Of a DNA stretch of 64,000 nt, positions 59,678-64,000 are shown piece after piece. The stretch lies in contig NZ_JAIGNK010000004.1 in NCBI RefSeq assembly GCF_019711435.1, positions 124,001 through 188,000 on the forward strand, written 5' to 3'. Every line of letters begins with the position of its first letter. The stretch's first letter is position 1. Under the pieces are notes generated by a model. That model was not told where the DNA came from, did not search any database, and saw nothing but the letters and a program-made list of their open reading frames with translations. The position numbers and the translations under genes were made by a program. The DNA is from Qipengyuania polymorpha. Lineage in GTDB: Bacteria > Pseudomonadota > Alphaproteobacteria > Sphingomonadales > Sphingomonadaceae.

Positions 59678-60332
59678 TCCTGACCCTGCGACAAACCTCA
59701 GCTTTCTGCCGCCCCTGTCAAACTCGTCTGAAATCTTTTGCCCTCCAATCGTTTATAGCTTTGGCATCATCAAGTTCGCTGTCAATTCCATTACACCTTT
59801 GGATCAATGGCGATCGAAGTCAGGAACCCGGCGACGACCGAGCGCCAAAACCGAAAAATTAGGAGAAAGTTTGATGATCGCACCGCGTCTGCTTTTGCGC
59901 ACGTTGCCATGATGCGCAAACGGCTGAATTGGGGGCGCTTGGTTGTCAGCCGCGTCAGCTTGAACGAATGTCTGCTTTCGGGAGATTTACGCTATCACTC
60001 GAACGACCGATATTGGGGCGCGAAGCGGACAAGGTGACCACAAGCGCACGATAGCTCGTCAGCGGAAGGAAGAAGCCCGCTGCGAAATGCAAAGAGGTAG
60101 ACCTTAGCCGGCCTTGGCGAAGCGAGACCTTCGCTCTGCCCCTGGCTGACGAGGCTGGAGCCTACGTCGCAAAACTGTCTTTGGGTCTCATCCTATTCAA
60201 CGAAGCAGCCCCTGAGGCGCGGGATCGAAAAAACTTACACCAAGCGCCACAAACGTTAGCAAACTTTCCTATGATAAAGGTAAGCCTCGTAGGAATGGAA
60301 TTCGCCATTAAGCACCGAGGCAAGGAGGTCGC
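59678..60332. other. Gap between the polymer operon and the next gene
   Basis: These 655 bases should hold the promoter of the six-gene minus-strand operon. An open plus-strand frame of 76 codons (59807-60037) has no recognisable content and poor coding character, so I do not call it. I see no repeat, tRNA or terminator here. Confidence 0.4.
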
Positions 60333-60677
60333 ATGACTAGAGAAGTACTGAAATATTCGCTGCCGCTCATCGACGTGTGCGCTGGCAACAAAGTGGTCTT
60401 GCCGGAATTTGGGTTTGATGAGGCCGTGATCGTGTCCGAGAAATATAGAGGGCGACCGTATGCTCACGATATGCGCAGCGGCCACTACGACCTTTCGCAC
60501 ATCGACCCCCGCGACGAACGTCACAACTTCACTGCAGAAGAGTTGGAAGAACAGGAATATGCTGATCATATGACCCTTATCGTCACGCGCGCTTCTTGGA
60601 CCCAAGGTATCGTGCTCTACGTCACGGACCTTCAGCGCGAAGTCACGATCATCGATGACGAGCCTTGGGATATCTAA
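60333..60677 (+). CDS. Hypothetical protein, 114 residues
   Basis: An acidic protein without membrane helices. It begins 'MTREVLKYSLPLIDVCAGNKVVLP' and ends 'VTIIDDEPWDI'; the middle is rich in His, Asp and Glu ('HYDLSHIDPRDERHNFTAEELEEQEY'). GAGGTCGC precedes the start. A strong hairpin follows 64 bases after the stop. I do not recognise the family. It stands alone at the island's accessory end. Confidence 0.6.
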   Translation: MTREVLKYSLPLIDVCAGNKVVLPEFGFDEAVIVSEKYRGRPYAHDMRSGHYDLSHIDPRDERHNFTAEELEEQEYADHMTLIVTRASWTQGIVLYVTDLQREVTIIDDEPWDI

Positions 60678-60740
60678 GGGGCTTGCTCACTTCGTAAGCT
60701 CATTCCTGTGGGGGTGATCGAGCCATTTCCTTACTTTCAA

Positions 60741-60766
60741 CCGGCACCCTCTAAGGCGGGTGCCGG
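60741..60766. terminator. Strong hairpin, possible terminator
   Basis: A perfect 9-bp stem CCGGCACCC / GGGTGCCGG with an 8-base loop, followed by CGAGTTTA rather than a clean T run. It lies after the 114-residue gene in a 300-bp stretch that is otherwise empty (60678-60981). Confidence 0.45.
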
Positions 60767-60981
60767 CGAGTTTAGGTGAGCGAGCCGGAGATCGGGTTTG
60801 CGCAACGGATGAGGTCGCTCAAAGCGGGCTCTTCTCTTCACGTTGCTATCCGCCTCCGTGCGCTTGCCTAGCGCTGAATGGCAATGGGATTTGATGAGAT
60901 GGTTGGCTGACGCCGAAAGGTGAAAATTCCATCTGAGGTGTGCAGACTTGCAGCCAGCTGCGCGCCGCCTTGAGAATCCTC

Positions 60982-61527
60982 ATGTCATCGAAAAGCAAGA
61001 ACCGCGAGGTTGCCTACACTCGCGCCATAAAGATTTGCCAGAACCTGGCCAAGCTGACCGTCTACGAACTGATCGGCGGTCAGGTCCTCTTACCCAAGGA
61101 AGAGGAGGGAACGACACTGCAACCGAGACCTCTGGTGCTCTTACCCGTTGTAGACGAGCCATCGGCAGGCGCGGTTGAGGCCGTCGCCAAGATCGGCACG
61201 ACCTTTGTCGCCGTAAAATCTACGCTCCATCCAGCAGGCGATCAGCAGGTCGAGTTCACGGTTCTTGTGCCCAATAACGTAGAGACAGCTCGCCATGGCA
61301 ATCTGCGCGCATGGAGCGATCGCAGGCACCGCATCTTCCTAGTGCCTGATGCCGACGGCAAAAAGGACACCGCAGCCTGCTTCGAGTTCGACAAGGGTCT
61401 CCGCCAAACCACGCAGCCGTGGACGGACAAAGCCGATCTCGAACGCGGTCTGGATCTGGCCAGGACGCGGCTCCTGTCGGCCAATGGAGAGGGTGCCGAT
61501 AACCGGCACGACTCGACCGTCAAGTGA
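60982..61527 (+). CDS. Hypothetical protein of island type
   Basis: A 181-residue product from ATG 60982; an upstream start (60940) adds 14 residues without support. The N-terminal part is helical and basic ('NREVAYTRAIKICQNLAKLTVYELIGGQVLL'), the centre is beta-rich, and the end is Asp/Arg-rich. No motif is recognised. It opens a set of genes on one strand with the MobA/MobL-like gene and an exonuclease, a set that sphingomonad plasmids and islands often carry. Confidence 0.6.
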   Translation: MSSKSKNREVAYTRAIKICQNLAKLTVYELIGGQVLLPKEEEGTTLQPRPLVLLPVVDEPSAGAVEAVAKIGTTFVAVKSTLHPAGDQQVEFTVLVPNNVETARHGNLRAWSDRRHRIFLVPDADGKKDTAACFEFDKGLRQTTQPWTDKADLERGLDLARTRLLSANGEGADNRHDSTVK

Positions 61528-61619
61528 ACAAGTGCTCGGCGGTAAGGCCGAGAAAAATATGAAATTAAGAGGGGAGGGCGAGCTCGGCCAGAGCGGCCTC
61601 CCCCGAAGGAATATCCAAC

Positions 61620-62150
61620 GTGAATATGATTACCCTGCAACGCCCTCGCGAGGGCGAACCCTTGCTGCCGCCTACTAATTACAGGACCTTCAGGACGCTG
61701 AGCAGGTTCGGCGCATTCGTGAGCGCATCCGGACTTTCGTGCGAGGGCCAAGATATGAGCGCCCACGCTGCGGACGGGTTCTATGCCGACCGGGAAGCGA
61801 GCGTGGTGGTGACTGCCACTTCTTGCGACCGGCCGCTTTTCTTCCCCGAATGCGAGGCTCTCGCCCAGTTCCTGCAGATGGACTTGGTCCTGATGCGGTT
61901 CGATCCGCTCCTTGGTGCCTCGTTCGATGTGCTGATGGCAGGCAGCGATAGCTGGCTCTGCGACTTCCTCGCCTGGCGCCGCGATGGCGGAGACATGTGG
62001 CTGGTGCCCGCTCGGGCTTCGGGTCCGTACTTCTGCCTGAACGAGAGCAGGCTCGAAGCTTTCGAAGGCGCTCCTTACGCAAATGGGTCCGAGCGCTACG
62101 CCGGCATCATTCGCGCCATCGAAGCTCCGTCGTTCGAAGGGAGGTTCTAA
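61620..62150 (+). CDS. Hypothetical protein of island type
   Basis: A 176-residue soluble protein with 'SVVVTATSCDRPLFFPECEALAQFLQMDLVLMRFDPL' and a Trp/Arg-rich segment 'SWLCDFLAWRRDGGDMWLVPARASGPYFCL'. Three cysteines are spread over the chain. GAATATC precedes the start. It is two bases from the next gene, so it is co-transcribed. I do not recognise the family. Confidence 0.65.
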   Translation: MNMITLQRPREGEPLLPPTNYRTFRTLSRFGAFVSASGLSCEGQDMSAHAADGFYADREASVVVTATSCDRPLFFPECEALAQFLQMDLVLMRFDPLLGASFDVLMAGSDSWLCDFLAWRRDGGDMWLVPARASGPYFCLNESRLEAFEGAPYANGSERYAGIIRAIEAPSFEGRF

Positions 62151-62152
62151 TC

Positions 62153-62779
62153 ATGGCCCAGATCACTTCCAACAATATCGCACTTGTCGATGACGTGGTG
62201 GAGTCGCCGCAGACGAAGTTGAGCGTGTTCGTCCACGATTGCTGCGATGACCATCGCGACTTCGCCTTCTCTCGCCACTGATACAAAGGTGAGGAGAACA
62301 GGATTGGTGTCCGGCCCTGGTTCGACAAGAAGCTCTTCCCCGGCGAGGACCGCCGGTACGGGTGCGCGGCCAAATACGACCTGCTTCTGCCCCCGACCGC
62401 TCCGGGGGATCTTGGCAGGTTCGGGACCCTCGTTGACCGGTTCGACGATACTCTCCCGCCCTATGAGCAGCACGCGATGGTCCACGTGAAGATCATGCTC
62501 GATCCTGCTGAGGCCTGGCACGTCGGGTTCGAACGCGTGCGCAGCTACGCGCGTCATCACTTTGCGCATCGCTTTGCGACCGTCCTGATCGCACATATCC
62601 CGGGCCTCGCTGGCCTCAAGGGGCAGGGCAATCATGTTCACTGCGCGGTTCTTTCCCGCGAGGTCACTATCAATGGCTTCGGCGGTGCGTGCACCGATCT
62701 TTGCAGCGACCGTGGCTACGAAGCGGCGCTTGCAGCCTGGCGCGAACACAAGGAGAGCTGGGAGGATGAAGGAGCATGA
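62153..62779 (+). pseudogene. MobA/MobL-like protein gene with in-frame TGA
   Basis: The 208-codon frame runs through a single TGA at 62279-62281. The sequence before it ('VFVHDCCDDHRDFAFSRH') and after it ('YKGEENRIGVRPWFDKKLFPGEDRRYGCAAKYDLLLP') is continuous, and the C-terminal half has 'HVKIMLDPAEAWHVGFERVRSYARHHFAHRF' and 'KGQGNHVHCAVLSREV'. Members of this small family usually have an aromatic residue at this place, so TGG changed to TGA is the simplest explanation. It is either a nonsense pseudogene or two short peptides. It overlaps the next gene by four bases. Confidence 0.72.
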
Positions 62780-63279
62780 GCGATGAAGCAAAGCCTGCTC
62801 CCTCAGCCTTCCTTGCGGAGCATCTGGCGCGCAAGGGACCGGAAGAACTCGACAAGATGCAAGCCACAATCGACCTCGCTCGCAAGCTGCTGGCGAGCGG
62901 GGAGGTCGAGCCATACGCCGACGGGCATAACCTCTTCGAATTGCCTCCTTATCCTTGGGAAGTAAGCGAGGTTGCGATCGATCTTCCAAGGTGTATCTTC
63001 CTTGGAACAGTGAGCGATCTGGCAACGGGCACCGGCCACACGGTTTACTTCGCTGCTGGCCTCGCTCGGGACGAGGATGAGTTCCGCCGCCAGCTGGCAG
63101 CTCACATCGGTCACACGCTTGCCAATGGTGCGACGGTGAAGGCGGGACTTGGAAACTTTCCGTTCTCGAAGACCCTCATCTCGCATCCGCTCCGCCAGAA
63201 GCTCCAGAAGTTTCATGAAGGTCGGAATGCGCCAGCGAGCTTCTTCTACCTCGGTCAGTGGCATGAAAATCGCTCGTGA
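62776..63279 (+). CDS. Hypothetical protein of island type
   Basis: A 167-residue soluble protein that begins at an ATG overlapping the preceding stop (ATGA). It is mostly helical at the start ('EELDKMQATIDLARKLLASGEV') with a Pro/Tyr-rich segment after it ('LFELPPYPWEVSEVAIDLPRC') and ends 'FFYLGQWHENRS'. Its coupling to the MobA/MobL-like gene suggests a linked function. No family is recognised. Confidence 0.65.
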   Translation: MSDEAKPAPSAFLAEHLARKGPEELDKMQATIDLARKLLASGEVEPYADGHNLFELPPYPWEVSEVAIDLPRCIFLGTVSDLATGTGHTVYFAAGLARDEDEFRRQLAAHIGHTLANGATVKAGLGNFPFSKTLISHPLRQKLQKFHEGRNAPASFFYLGQWHENRS

Positions 63280-63371
63280 CGGCTCGCTGTCCGGAGGCTC
63301 TCTGCCTAGACCAGCAGGACCGGGCGAGGGCAACCAAGCATTTCCGTGAGATAAAAAAGAGAACAATAGAA

Positions 63372-63959
63372 ATGAAGAACATCCTGAACCTAAGCGACCG
63401 GCACATTGCTATCCTCGACGTCGAGGCATCGGCGCTGGAGGCGGGAAGCTATCCGATCGAAGTGGGTGTGGCGCTCGTTCGCGGGCCGTCCGAGCCTATC
63501 GGTGTCGGAGCAAAGCTGATCCGACCGACCAAGAAGTGGCTTGATACCGGCGTGTGGTCGAAGTCTTCGGAAGCGGTGCACGGCATGCCTCCGGATCTAG
63601 TGAAACGTGAGGGCAAATCCGTCGATGAGGTCTGTGACTGGCTCAACGGTTTGCTCGGCACAGACACCATTGTTGCCACAGATGCTCCCAGATACGACCA
63701 GGATTGGCTCGACACGCTGTTCGCTGCCGCAGATCATGAGCAGAATTTCAAGGTTCTCGACTTTCAGGTCCTGACGCGAGACTTCAGCGCTGACCAGCAC
63801 CGCCACCTTGCGTATCTGCTAAGGAAGGATGCTCCACCGCATCGTGCAGCTGAGGATGCATTGCGCCTGGCTTCCAAATTGATGGAGACGCACTGGGGGC
63901 ACCCGCCGAGAGAAAGTCACTTACCCGCGTTTTCCGATTTCGGCGGAGAATCCAAGTGA
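63372..63959 (+). CDS. DEDD-type 3'-5' exonuclease
   Basis: A 195-residue DnaQ-like fold. ExoI is visible as 'IAILDVEASALEAGSYPIEVG' (DxE), ExoII-like sequence as 'TIVATDAPRYDQDWLDTLF' and ExoIII as 'HRAAEDALRLASKL' (HxAxxDA). All four acidic residues and the catalytic His seem present, so it should be an active nuclease, perhaps for RNA or short single strands. The ATG at 63372 is preferred over longer starts because homology begins there and AGAAATGAAG is a fair context. It is the last gene in the window. Confidence 0.85.
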   Translation: MKNILNLSDRHIAILDVEASALEAGSYPIEVGVALVRGPSEPIGVGAKLIRPTKKWLDTGVWSKSSEAVHGMPPDLVKREGKSVDEVCDWLNGLLGTDTIVATDAPRYDQDWLDTLFAAADHEQNFKVLDFQVLTRDFSADQHRHLAYLLRKDAPPHRAAEDALRLASKLMETHWGHPPRESHLPAFSDFGGESK

Positions 63960-63964
63960 GGCTG

Positions 63965-63985
63965 GGGCACCCTTGGGGGCATGGG
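63965..63985. repeat. G-rich repeat like that in front of the integrase
   Basis: The last 40 bases contain GGGGCAcccttGGGGGCA, close to GGGGGCAgtttGGGGGCA at 34,468-34,485 before the frameshifted integrase. Such pairs mark integrase arm sites, so an island edge or another integrase gene may follow the window. Confidence 0.4.
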
Positions 63986-64000
63986 CTGAGGTACCACTCT

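Noticed and set aside
59807-60037. A 76-codon plus-strand frame in the promoter region of the polymer operon
   Set aside because: No ribosome-binding site, no recognisable sequence and a poor codon pattern.
62279-62281. TGA as a selenocysteine codon
   Set aside because: No hairpin of bacterial SECIS type was apparent after it, and the family carries an aromatic residue there.
34356-64000. A second copy of the tRNA-Ser 3' end (attR)
   Set aside because: I looked for the T-arm and acceptor sequence; only a nine-base GAGGGTTCG match at about 39,554 was found, which is too short.
1-64000. CRISPR arrays
   Set aside because: No regularly spaced direct repeats of 25-40 bases were seen.

Overview
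The window is a high-GC alphaproteobacterial chromosome segment. Protein content points to Sphingomonadales, most likely Erythrobacteraceae: the his/tol-pal order, an alpha-type SspB, PdeM, a single bifunctional Rel, DUF547 and DUF1905 proteins, and short TTC-loop palindromes in genes and gaps. This assignment comes from recognising protein families, not from a 16S or marker comparison.

Positions 1-34,260 look like backbone. They hold the end of an SDR gene; a lipoprotein; a decayed second copy of the guanylate kinase 3' end; an HWE kinase with an ethylene-receptor-like membrane sensor; gmk; sspB; a histidine operon (hisB-hisH-hisA-x-x-hisF-hisE-hinT); the envelope operon ybgC-tolQ-tolR-tolA-tolB-pal; J-domain and PilZ proteins; a cystathionine gamma-synthase family gene with an apparently structured leader; an ATP-grasp gene that probably starts at CTG; a DASS transporter; secreted S9 and M1 peptidases; infC with a probable ATA start; pdeM; hemF; an SRPBCC-Rieske protein; a GH16 glucanase; rsh; and a 264-bp element with 31-bp perfect terminal inverted repeats.

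At 34,265-34,355 there is a tRNA-Ser(GGA), followed at once by a frameshifted tRNA-type integrase, alpA, a ParA/MobD-like gene, mobC and a MOBP relaxase. This is a decaying integrative mobilizable element. After it come gene fragments, a GNAT acetyltransferase and a nitric-oxide module (nsrR, a palindromic operator, group III truncated haemoglobin, a membrane protein, a DUF1971/YeaR-like protein).

From 43.5 to 59.7 kb lies the most interesting locus. It starts with a large MASE1-PAS-hybrid kinase-HPt protein and an outer-membrane beta-barrel on the plus strand. Convergent to them is a tightly overlapping six-gene operon: a CHASE2 protein with a degenerate kinase, a receiver, a double PgsC/CapC membrane protein with a long C-terminal domain, a one-TM protein, a membrane-anchored N-formylglutamate-amidohydrolase-like protein, and a 1396-residue protein that fuses HEAT-like repeats and a membrane segment to a clear PgsB/CapB Mur-ligase domain. 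I read it as an unusual Gram-negative poly-gamma-glutamate-like (amide-linked polymer) synthesis system with its own regulation.

The last 4 kb hold island-type hypothetical genes, a MobA/MobL-like gene broken by an in-frame TGA, and a DEDD exonuclease. The last 40 bases repeat the G-rich motif found before the integrase, so the island or a second one probably continues past the window.
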